From the NCBI GenBank assembly GCA_027019885.1, contig JALUWC010000508.1, positions 1-6,540 of the forward strand: a DNA stretch of 6,540 bases. The letters are read 5' to 3'. The notes under the pieces are model-generated. The model did no database searches and was not told the DNA's origin. It saw only the letters and a program-made list of their open reading frames with translations. This DNA comes from Geoglobus sp. Lineage in GTDB: Archaea > Halobacteriota > Archaeoglobi > Archaeoglobales > Archaeoglobaceae. Shown here piece after piece: positions 1-6,051 of the stretch (its first letter is position 1; each line of letters opens with the position of its first letter). Both the position numbers and the translations under genes were made by a program.

Positions 1-447
1 GATCCAGCTTCCCCCAAATGTCACAACAAATGGGTCTGTTCCGCTGCCTATGCCCTGAACATCCAGCTCAACTTTTCTTGCTATCTCAAAGATTTCATCT
101 CTCTCAAGATCCGCGTCAAACTCAGCATTCAGAGCTTCAAGAACCGAAACCGTGACGCTTGCAGAGCTCCCAAGACCGCTTGCAGGAGGGACATCGCTTC
201 TGATCTCCACCTCCACCCCATCAATTTTTTTCACCTCTGAAAACCTCTTTATTGCGTGGGATATGTAGGAATGGGGGCCATCAAAATCAAGCTCCGTCAC
301 ACCGAATTCTGAGGCAATCCTGAATCCACTTCTCCTCTCAACCTTAGCGTAGCATCTGAGATCTATTGCTGATACAACAGCATGTTTTCCGTAAACCACA
401 GAATGCTCCCCGAACACAATCACTTTTCCAGGGGCTGAAGCGATCAT
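1..447 (-). CDS. mvk: Mevalonate kinase, N-terminal 149 residues (partial at left edge)
   Basis: GHMP-family kinase that phosphorylates (R)-mevalonate with ATP, a cytosolic step of the mevalonate route to archaeal isoprenoid lipids. Visible motifs are the N-terminal APGKVIVFGEHSVVYG block (residues 5-20, with Lys8 and Glu14-His15), the glycine-rich ATP loop PPASGLGSSAS (87-97), and VQGIGSGTDPF (130-140), whose Asp138 lines up with the catalytic aspartate of the family. The start is ATG at 447, which gives the usual MIASAPGK N-terminus. The reading frame is open to base 1, so roughly the second half (C-terminal GHMP domain) lies outside the window. It follows hypE on the same strand after 39 bases, but there is no functional link to hydrogenase maturation. 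No Shine-Dalgarno site is seen; a T-rich box 26 bases upstream suggests its own leaderless promoter. This stretch was read directly by reverse complement. Confidence 0.93.
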   Translation of the reverse strand, partial: MIASAPGKVIVFGEHSVVYGKHAVVSAIDLRCYAKVERRSGFRIASEFGVTELDFDGPHSYISHAIKRFSEVKKIDGVEVEIRSDVPPASGLGSSASVTVSVLEALNAEFDADLERDEIFEIARKVELDVQGIGSGTDPFVVTFGGSWI

Positions 448-468
448 CCTTTCAGAGTAAATCAGATG

Positions 469-477
469 AAATAAAAA
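469..477 (-). promoter_or_regulatory. Candidate TATA box for mevalonate kinase, or T-rich terminator of hypFE
   Basis: On the minus strand the sequence TTTTTATTT is centred about 26 bases upstream of the mevalonate kinase ATG at 447. That is the spacing expected of an archaeal TATA box for a leaderless transcript starting at the A of the ATG, which fits the lack of a Shine-Dalgarno site there. The same T-run lies 10 bases past the hypE stop codon, where an archaeal oligo-T terminator would also be expected, so it may do either or both. This is inference from spacing and composition only. Confidence 0.4.
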
Positions 478-486
478 GATACCCCT

Positions 487-1518
487 TCAGCAAACCCTCG
501 GAATTGGATCAAGTGCTGGAGGAGGCAGAATTTTCTCCGTTCCAATTCTCGTCCTCACAACAACCTCCTTAAACCTGTCTGTTGCATGTCCGATAATGCT
601 GGCATTTCTGTCGTGCTTTCTTACTGCTCTGAGCACATCATCAGCCATTTCATCAATTACCCCCATCACAACCTTTCCCTCATTTGCAAGTGAAAGAATG
701 TCAAGACCAAGGGCATCGCAGACTGCCATAACATCATCTCTAACCGGAATCTGCTCCTCCTCTACGAGAATTCCAACTCCGCTCTTCTCCGCAATCTCGT
801 TAAGACTCTCAGCAATTCCTCCTCTCGTAGGGTCTTTCATTGCAACAATGCCACCGGCATCCATTCCATCTCTCACAGCGAACCACACAGCATTTACATC
901 ACTCTTCACATCCATCTCAAATCCGAGATCCTCTCTTTCCAGTAACATTGAAATGCCATGCTCTCCAATACTTCCGCTCACAATTATCGCATCCCCGCTC
1001 CTCAATCCACAGTCTCTCACCCATCTGAATGGATAATCTCTGTACTCCCTCACGATATTTAGATTTCTCTCAAGATGCCGGTTCCTGACTCCGATCCCTG
1101 ATGTGTTGATGAATATTCCTGCATTCATCTCAACGACCTTTGTGTCTCCTGTGATGATCCTCACACCAAGTCTCTCCGACCACCCTGCAATGTCCTTCAT
1201 AATCCTTGAAAAAACCTCCTCATCAAAACCCTCCTGTATTATCAGTGCAAGGGACATGTAGGCGGGCATTGCACCCATCACGGCCAGATCATTGCATGTT
1301 CCGCACACAGCGAGGCTTCCTATGCTGCCCCCCCTGAAAACAGGTGGGAAGGCTGTATAGCTGTCTGTTGTGAAAACAAAATCCTCATGAAAGTCTGATG
1401 AATCTTCCATGTCTGACAGAGCAATCTCACCTGCTTTTGAGTCAATGAGTGGGAATATCTTCTTTTTTAAAAATTCGCTCATATATTTTCCGCCAGCTCC
1501 ATCCTCCCTCCTTATCAT
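487..1518 (-). CDS. hypE: HypE, hydrogenase maturation protein (thiocarbamate dehydratase)
   Basis: Cytosolic ATP-dependent enzyme of the PurM/SelD-like fold. It accepts a carbamoyl group from HypF on its C-terminal cysteine and dehydrates it to a thiocyanate, the source of the iron CN ligands. The 343-residue product shows GAGG (7-10), TTDSY (50-54), FRGGSIGSLAVCGTCNDLA (61-79), GDTKVVE (124-130), GEHGIS (185-190) and MKDPTRGG (227-234), which form the nucleotide site, and it ends in PRVC, retaining the essential terminal Cys343 (PRIC in many homologues). Residues about 145-172 form a longer linker than in short HypE versions. The start is ATG at 1518, preceded by a strong GGAGGTG site. It overlaps the hypF stop by 4 bases (ATGA), so the two are translationally coupled and presumably cotranscribed. 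No disrupted residue was seen. Confidence 0.96.
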   Translation of the reverse strand: MIRREDGAGGKYMSEFLKKKIFPLIDSKAGEIALSDMEDSSDFHEDFVFTTDSYTAFPPVFRGGSIGSLAVCGTCNDLAVMGAMPAYMSLALIIQEGFDEEVFSRIMKDIAGWSERLGVRIITGDTKVVEMNAGIFINTSGIGVRNRHLERNLNIVREYRDYPFRWVRDCGLRSGDAIIVSGSIGEHGISMLLEREDLGFEMDVKSDVNAVWFAVRDGMDAGGIVAMKDPTRGGIAESLNEIAEKSGVGILVEEEQIPVRDDVMAVCDALGLDILSLANEGKVVMGVIDEMADDVLRAVRKHDRNASIIGHATDRFKEVVVRTRIGTEKILPPPALDPIPRVC

Positions 1519-3758
1519 TGCTGCACCTCCAGATGTTTCAGGCTGTAAAGCTGACCAAGCGAGATTCCGTTGTCTCCCGCAGGAACAAGCTCATTGGTGT
1601 AGAACTGCACCCTCCTACTTAACGATTCCGAAAAGTGGGTGTTGAAGGCGACACCACCGCTTAAGAGAACAGGCAGATCGTAATCCTTCACAATTTCGGC
1701 AAATGATGAGGTCAGGTAATCCACAAGCCTCCAGGCGATGACTCCTCTGTCCTCTCCTGAATTCAATCTTTTGAGAGAGTCTGAAAATATGCTGGAATAG
1801 TGTACAACCATCACATCACCCTTCTTGGCTTCCAGCCCGTTGAATGAGAATGTTCTCAGCTCATGGCCAGTTTCGATCTCCGGCTCGTAGATCTGACTGC
1901 CTTTCCTTGCAGCCCCCTCGACCTTCATCGCGGGTTCACCCTCGTATGTCCTCTCAAAGCATATCTCAAGCATGGCAGAAATCGCATCCATGTACCTGCC
2001 TGTAGATGAGGCAAGGGCAACGTTCACATCTCTCTTGAACTGTCTCTCCATCAGCTCGAAGCTCTCCCCATGCCTCAGGTATTTCTCGTATGGTCTGAGC
2101 AACTCCCAGTCATTTTCAGCCGAGTATATTATGGAAAAGAGAACCCTCAGGGGGTAGCTGGTGGCAAGATCACCACCAAGAAGCTTCACTCTTTCAATTC
2201 TGCCAACTCTCTCAAAAATCCCTTCTCTTGCATCAACAAGCAGAACCTCTCCTCCCCATACTGTGCCATCAAGCCCGTATCCAGCTCCATCCACTGTTAT
2301 TGCAATTGCCCTGTCAATTTTCTTTTCAGCCATTACGGAGAGGGCATGAGCCAGATGATGCTGAACTCTGATCAGATCAGCTTCAAACCTCTCTGAAAGT
2401 TCTTTCGCATACCGGGATGTATTGTAGAGAGGGTGGGCATCACAAAGAACAATCTCAGGCTTTGCATCCAGATATCTGATCCAGAATTCCACAGCTTTTT
2501 TGAAAAATTCACTGAAGGTTTTGAAGTTGGATGTATTTCCTATGTATTGTGAGAGCACAGCCTTTCCATTCTTCACAAGAGCAATCGAGTTGTAGAGTTC
2601 CGCTCCAAGGGCAATTGCCTCATATTCCAGATCGATGTTTATGGGAGCGGGCACAAAACCTCTCGAACGCCTTATGACCATCCTCCTGCCGTTGACAATC
2701 TTGATAACCGAGTCATCAACCCTGTTCTGAATCCTCAGATTGTGATGGAGAACAGCATCGCACTTAATTTCAGGCCACTCAATGGCCATCGGCTCTCCCG
2801 GGAGATTTGCAGAGGTCATGACAAGTGCATCAGCCTCAAGGAAGTAAAACAGAATTTTGTGGAAGGCTGTATACGGGAGCATGATTCCAACTGTGTCAAG
2901 ATGGGGTGCAACCTGAAAAAGCTCTTTTTTCTTTTTCAGAACAACTATTGGCCTGACAAAGCTTTCAAGCTCCTCTCTCTCCAGAGAACCAACACAGGCG
3001 TACTTTTCAGCAGATTGGACATCTCTGACCATAACTGCAAATGGCTGCTGTGGTCTTCTCAGCATCTCTCTGAGCCTTGAAACCACTTCATCATCAACAA
3101 GGCATGCAATGTGGAACCCTCCGATGCCCTTCACAGCCACGATTTTCCCTCGGTCGAGCATTCTTGCAGCACTCCGTATCGCATCAATTCCGTGCTTGCC
3201 GTGAGGGTGAAGCCTGTAGTGCGGACCGCATACAGGGCAGGTTATTGATTGTGCAAAATACCTTCTGTCATCCGGGTTCGTGTACTCCTGAATGCAGTTC
3301 TCACAGAGTGGGAAGTATCCGAGCGTTGTGTTCTCCCTGTCGAAGGGGAGCTTTATTGAGACAGAGAATCTCTGTCCGCAATCAGTGCAGGTTGTGAAGG
3401 GATAGAGATACCTTCTGTTTCCCTTCTCGAATATCTCCTGAGAGCATTTATCGCATATGGCAAAATCTGGAGGAGGGAGTGAAAAAAGCCCCGTCCTTCC
3501 ACCGCTCTCAATTATTGTGAAATCACCGAAATTTCCGTCGGCTTTATCAAAAACAATTTTCTCAATGTATGCCTTCTCTGGCTTCTCCTCCTTCAGCCTC
3601 TCAGCAAATTCATCAGGATTTCTGTCTATTACGATTTCAACAGTTCCATCTCCGACATTCTTCACGTAGCCTTTCAAATCCATTGATCTGGCAAGTCTGA
3701 AGACGAAGGGTCTGAAGCCAACCCCCTGCACCCTTCCTGTAACAATGAGCCTGAACAC
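1515..3758 (-). CDS. hypF: HypF, carbamoyltransferase for hydrogenase cyanide-ligand synthesis
   Basis: Hydrolyses carbamoyl phosphate, forms carbamoyl-adenylate and passes the carbamoyl group to the HypE C-terminal cysteine. From the GTG at 3758 the protein has 747 residues, a normal length. Domains in order: acylphosphatase-like (about 1-90; GRVQGVGFRPF with Arg16, and Asn34); two zinc modules (Cys102/105/124/127 and Cys152/155/174/177); YrdC-like (about 190-375; KGIGGFHIAC, RRPQQPFAVM, MLPYT, MTSAN, RVDDSV); and a Kae1-like domain (about 380-747; CDAHPLYNTSRYA, metal ligands His467/His471 in QHHLAH, Asp490 in DGAGYG, Asp729 in PAGDNGISLGQ). The start is uncertain. GTG 3758 begins at the conserved FRLIVTGRVQG and is 26 bases from an AT box. 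ATG at 3797 would add 13 non-conserved residues. The longer frame reaching 4031 lies antisense to hypA and is rejected. Neither start has a Shine-Dalgarno site. First gene of hypFE. Confidence 0.96.
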   Translation of the reverse strand: MFRLIVTGRVQGVGFRPFVFRLARSMDLKGYVKNVGDGTVEIVIDRNPDEFAERLKEEKPEKAYIEKIVFDKADGNFGDFTIIESGGRTGLFSLPPPDFAICDKCSQEIFEKGNRRYLYPFTTCTDCGQRFSVSIKLPFDRENTTLGYFPLCENCIQEYTNPDDRRYFAQSITCPVCGPHYRLHPHGKHGIDAIRSAARMLDRGKIVAVKGIGGFHIACLVDDEVVSRLREMLRRPQQPFAVMVRDVQSAEKYACVGSLEREELESFVRPIVVLKKKKELFQVAPHLDTVGIMLPYTAFHKILFYFLEADALVMTSANLPGEPMAIEWPEIKCDAVLHHNLRIQNRVDDSVIKIVNGRRMVIRRSRGFVPAPINIDLEYEAIALGAELYNSIALVKNGKAVLSQYIGNTSNFKTFSEFFKKAVEFWIRYLDAKPEIVLCDAHPLYNTSRYAKELSERFEADLIRVQHHLAHALSVMAEKKIDRAIAITVDGAGYGLDGTVWGGEVLLVDAREGIFERVGRIERVKLLGGDLATSYPLRVLFSIIYSAENDWELLRPYEKYLRHGESFELMERQFKRDVNVALASSTGRYMDAISAMLEICFERTYEGEPAMKVEGAARKGSQIYEPEIETGHELRTFSFNGLEAKKGDVMVVHYSSIFSDSLKRLNSGEDRGVIAWRLVDYLTSSFAEIVKDYDLPVLLSGGVAFNTHFSESLSRRVQFYTNELVPAGDNGISLGQLYSLKHLEVQQ
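1524..1530 (-). promoter_or_regulatory. Shine-Dalgarno site of hypE
   Basis: The minus strand reads GGAGGTG here, five bases before the hypE ATG at 1518. It is a near-perfect complement of the archaeal 16S 3' end and sits inside the last codons of hypF. It fixes the hypE start and supports translation from a shared hypFE transcript. Confidence 0.85.
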
Positions 3759-3807
3759 AGCAATTGACTGCAAAAGGGTTTTATTACAGTTACCCATTAT
3801 TTGAGTG
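3759..3807. promoter_or_regulatory. Divergent hypF/hypA promoter region with one central AT box
   Basis: The 49 bases between the chosen hypF and hypA starts contain one clear AT-rich box, TTTTATTA on the plus strand at 3779-3786 (TAATAAAA on the minus strand). Its centre is about 25-26 bases from both hypA TTG 3808 and hypF GTG 3758, the archaeal TATA-to-start spacing for leaderless transcripts on each side. Neither start codon has a recognisable Shine-Dalgarno site. One box may direct both transcripts, or there may be a second weaker box not seen here. If hypF begins at ATG 3797 instead, this region would be mostly coding. The box is seen directly; its promoter role is inference. Confidence 0.5.
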
Positions 3808-4155
3808 TTGCACGAGATGAGCTTTGCTCTGACAGTTCTTGAGAACGTGGTGAGGATAGCTGAGGAAAAGAGAGCCAGAACTGTCACAAAAATAAGACTT
3901 GAGATTGGAGAGCTCTTGCTCATCAATCCAGAGCAGCTTGAGTTCTGTTTCAGGGCGATAAGCAGGGAAACAGTTGCAGAAGATGCGGAGCTTGATATAT
4001 CTGTTGTTAAGGCTAAGGTAACATGCTCCAATTGCGGAAAGGAGAAACCGACACCTTACGGGTTATGTGAGTGTGGTGGGAGGATGGTTGTCAGGGGAGG
4101 TAAGGAAATTGTTTTGAAAAGCATTGTTATGGAGGTGGATGATGCACAGGGTTGA
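3808..4155 (+). CDS. hypA: HypA, nickel metallochaperone for hydrogenase maturation
   Basis: Delivers Ni(II) to the hydrogenase large subunit together with HypB. The TTG at 3808 gives a 115-residue protein starting MHEMSFALTVLENV, which places His2 and Glu3 at the N-terminus as the family's nickel site needs. The in-frame GTG at 3805 would add a leucine (MLHEM) and move the histidine to position 3, so it is less likely. The central KIRLEIGELLLINPEQL segment (28-44) is the usual conserved block. The zinc site is Cys73-X2-Cys76 followed by Cys87-X-Cys89 (CSNC and CEC), a C-X-C in the second half where many homologues have C-X2-C. First gene of the hypABCD unit; no Shine-Dalgarno site, AT box about 25 bases upstream, and its end overlaps hypB by 14 bases. 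Confidence 0.94.
   Translation: MHEMSFALTVLENVVRIAEEKRARTVTKIRLEIGELLLINPEQLEFCFRAISRETVAEDAELDISVVKAKVTCSNCGKEKPTPYGLCECGGRMVVRGGKEIVLKSIVMEVDDAQG
4131..4137 (+). promoter_or_regulatory. Shine-Dalgarno site of hypB
   Basis: GGAGGTG lies four bases before ATG 4142, within the hypA 3' end. It selects ATG 4142 (or the adjacent ATG 4139) over an upstream in-frame TTG at 4124, which would precede this site. Confidence 0.8.
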
Positions 4156-4804
4156 GATAGATGCTGAAGTAAATCTTCTTAGCGAGAATAGGAGATATGC
4201 ACGGGAAATCAGAAAGTTTCTGAAAGAGAATGGGATTGTTGCTGTGAACATTATGGGCGCTATAGGTTCAGGCAAGACACTGCTTATTGAGAAAACAATT
4301 GAAAGCATGAGAGATGTGAAAACAGGTGTGATACTGGGAGATGTTGTTTGCAAGGCGGATTATGAAAGGGTCTCAAAGCTTGAGGTTCTGGCCGAGGCGA
4401 TCAACACGGGCAAAGAGTGCCATCTCGATGCTCGTCTTGTCTGGAAAAGCATCAGGAAGCTTCAGGATGTGGATCTCGTTCTCATCGAAAATGTCGGAAA
4501 CCTCATCTGCCCTGTTGACTTTGATCTTGGAGAGGATGTGAGAGTTGTGATGGTGAGCGTGACAGAAGGAGATGATGTGATTGAGAAACATCCTGAAATA
4601 TTCAGGCTGGCAGATGTGATAATCATAAACAAAATTGAGCTGGCGAAATTTGTTGATTCAGATGTTGATAAGATGGAAGGAGATGCGAGAAATCTGAATG
4701 GAAGGGCAAAGGTAATAAGGATGGACCTCAAACAGAACATAGGATTTGATGAATGGATTGAGTTTCTGAGGGGGGTTTTGGATGTGTCTTGCAGTTCCGG
4801 CTGA
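4142..4804 (+). CDS. hypB: HypB, SIMIBI-class GTPase for nickel insertion
   Basis: GTPase that partners HypA in loading nickel into the [NiFe]-hydrogenase large subunit. The 220-residue product shows the P-loop GAIGSGKT (39-46), GDVVCKADYERV (66-77), INTGKECHLDA (87-97) with Cys93-His94, and LIENVGNLICP (114-124) with Cys123. Cys93, His94 and Cys123 match the conserved metal site at the dimer interface. The guanine-recognition motif reads NKIE (163-166) rather than the usual NKxD. There is no histidine-rich or CXXCGC N-terminal extension, as expected of archaeal forms. ATG 4142 is chosen because of the strong upstream Shine-Dalgarno and the MHRVEIDAEVNLLSENR start; ATG 4139 would add one methionine. 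It overlaps hypA by 14 and hypC by 23 bases. Confidence 0.95.
   Translation: MHRVEIDAEVNLLSENRRYAREIRKFLKENGIVAVNIMGAIGSGKTLLIEKTIESMRDVKTGVILGDVVCKADYERVSKLEVLAEAINTGKECHLDARLVWKSIRKLQDVDLVLIENVGNLICPVDFDLGEDVRVVMVSVTEGDDVIEKHPEIFRLADVIIINKIELAKFVDSDVDKMEGDARNLNGRAKVIRMDLKQNIGFDEWIEFLRGVLDVSCSSG
4768..4775 (+). promoter_or_regulatory. Probable Shine-Dalgarno site of hypC
   Basis: The purine run GAGGGGGG lies six bases before the hypC ATG at 4782, inside the hypB 3' end. The match to GGAGGTG is partial (GAGG core), but it is well placed. Confidence 0.6.
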
Positions 4805-4997
4805 AATCGTTGAAATTGAGTGGCCATTTGCAACTGTCAATCTGAAAGGAGCCAGAAGAAGGGTCAGGGTCGATCTGCTTGATGATGTGGGTGTTGGGGA
4901 TTACGTTCTTGTCCATGTTGGGATGGCGATTCAGAAGGTTAGCAAAAAAGAGGTTGAGGAGATCGAGGATCTATGGAGACAGATACTGGAAGAGTAA
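4782..4997 (+). CDS. hypC: HypC, small hydrogenase maturation chaperone
   Basis: HypC/HupF-family chaperone (OB-like fold). With HypD it forms the scaffold on which the Fe(CN)2CO unit is built, and it then binds the hydrogenase large subunit. The 71-residue product begins MCLAVPAEIVEI; Cys2, exposed once Met1 is removed, is the essential residue. The rest fits the family: a GARRRVRVDLLDDVGVGDYVL core (23-43), HVGMAI (45-50), and a charged helical C-terminus. The start is fixed by the need for Cys at position 2. It overlaps hypB by 23 and hypD by 25 bases, so it is translated from the same message. Residue 7 is Ala where Gly is common (LAVPA rather than LAIPG), a minor variation. Confidence 0.95.
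   Translation: MCLAVPAEIVEIEWPFATVNLKGARRRVRVDLLDDVGVGDYVLVHVGMAIQKVSKKEVEEIEDLWRQILEE
4956..4969 (+). promoter_or_regulatory. Possible ribosome binding region of hypD
   Basis: Two GAGGA cores lie at 4956-4960 and 4965-4969, ending 12 and 3 bases before the hypD ATG at 4973. Neither spacing is ideal. The site lies within hypC codons for acidic residues, so some purine richness is expected by chance. Confidence 0.4.
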
Positions 4998-6034
4998 GGG
5001 AAAGGATAAGGGAGATCTCGCAGGGAAGGGAGATAGCCATAATGCACCTCTGCGGAACCCATGAGGACACCGTTTCAAAATACAATCTCAGGAGTTTGCT
5101 TCCTGAAAATGTGAAGCTCATTGCCGGACCAGGCTGTCCTGTGTGCATAATCCCGGATAAAGATCTGCAGAAGGTGTTTTATCTTATCGAGAAAAAGGAT
5201 GTCATCCTGACAACCTTCGGCGACATGGCGAGGGTTCCCTTTCAGGACAGGAGTCTGTTCTACTACCGGAGCAGGGGACAGGATGTTAGAATCGTTTACA
5301 GCGTTTTTGATGCGGTTGAGATTGCGAGAAATACTGATAAAGATGTTGTCTTCTTTGGAATTGGATTTGAGACAACGATGCCTTCAATTGCTGTTGCGAT
5401 AAAAGACTCTCCTGAAAACTTCCATGTTTATTCAGCATGCAGGTACTTTATTCCTGCTATTGAAGCAATAATCAAAGGCGAAATGAAGATTGATGCCTTT
5501 ATAAATCCCGGTCATGTCTCAACAATTGTTGGAGTTAGGGCTTATGAAAGATACACCAAATACGACATTCCAATGGTTATTGCTGGATTTGAGCCACAGG
5601 ATGTTATGCTTGCGGTTTACATGCTCGTTAAGGCAGTAAACGAAGAGAAATACGGAGTATTCAACGAATATACAAGGGCAGTTAGGTATGAGGGAAATGT
5701 TCTGGCTCAGAAAGCAATGGATGAAGTTTTTGTGAGTTCAGATGGCGAATGGAGAGGATTTGGGACAATACCCGATACGGGGGCAATGCTTAAAGAAGAG
5801 TTCCAGAATAAGGATGCTGAGAGGGTTTTTGAAGATGTTTTCTCAGATTTCGAGCCTGTGGAGGATAAGAGGAAAAAGCACTGTAGATGTGGAGAGGTTC
5901 TCAAGGGTCTCATAACTCCAGCTGAGTGCGACCTTTACATGACTGCCTGCACACCCCGCAATCCCATAGGACCATGCATGGTGAGCTTTGAGGGAACATG
6001 TGCGATATGGGCGAAGTATGGAGCCAAGACATGA
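4973..6034 (+). CDS. hypD: HypD, iron-sulfur scaffold for Fe(CN)2CO assembly
   Basis: Binds a [4Fe-4S] cluster and, with HypC, holds the iron atom while CN and CO ligands are attached. The 353-residue product has all family motifs: HLCGTHE (25-31, Cys27), GPGCPVC (52-58, Cys55 and Cys58), TFGDMARVP (81-89), GIGFETTMPS (129-138), NPGHVSTIVG (178-187), GFEPQD (205-210) and the cysteine-rich C-terminus. The latter has Cys304 and Cys306 in CRCGEVLKG, then Cys319, Cys326, Cys335 and Cys343, of which the last four are the likely cluster ligands (inferred from family pattern). The start is ATG 4973, which gives a normal N-terminal helix before the CGTHE motif. It overlaps hypC by 25 bases and is the last gene of hypABCD. 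It is intact, with a stop 17 bases from the convergent helicase gene. Confidence 0.96.
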   Translation: METDTGRVRERIREISQGREIAIMHLCGTHEDTVSKYNLRSLLPENVKLIAGPGCPVCIIPDKDLQKVFYLIEKKDVILTTFGDMARVPFQDRSLFYYRSRGQDVRIVYSVFDAVEIARNTDKDVVFFGIGFETTMPSIAVAIKDSPENFHVYSACRYFIPAIEAIIKGEMKIDAFINPGHVSTIVGVRAYERYTKYDIPMVIAGFEPQDVMLAVYMLVKAVNEEKYGVFNEYTRAVRYEGNVLAQKAMDEVFVSSDGEWRGFGTIPDTGAMLKEEFQNKDAERVFEDVFSDFEPVEDKRKKHCRCGEVLKGLITPAECDLYMTACTPRNPIGPCMVSFEGTCAIWAKYGAKT

Positions 6035-6051
6035 AAAACTGGAAGATTTAG

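Noticed and set aside
366..572. A 68-codon plus-strand frame spanning the mevalonate kinase-hypE junction.
   Set aside because: It is antisense to two recognised genes, has no ribosome binding site and shows no recognisable motif.
596..1036. A 146-codon open frame on the plus strand within hypE.
   Set aside because: It is a low-complexity Ser/Thr/Pro-rich translation antisense to a fully conserved HypE frame, so it is a shadow.
3759..4031. An N-terminal extension of hypF up to 4031 on the minus strand (838 residues in total).
   Set aside because: It lies antisense to hypA, its residues show no family similarity, and HypF homology begins at about 3755. The normal length of about 750 is reached from 3758 or 3797.
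4124..4141. An upstream TTG start for hypB at 4124.
   Set aside because: It would lie before the GGAGGTG site, which is correctly spaced for ATG 4142, and the added residues LWRWM are not family-like.
4462..4833. Minus-strand frames antisense to hypB and hypC (also 4063-4353 and 4658-4916).
   Set aside because: Their compositions are typical of antisense translation, and the plus-strand frames carry all the HypB and HypC motifs.
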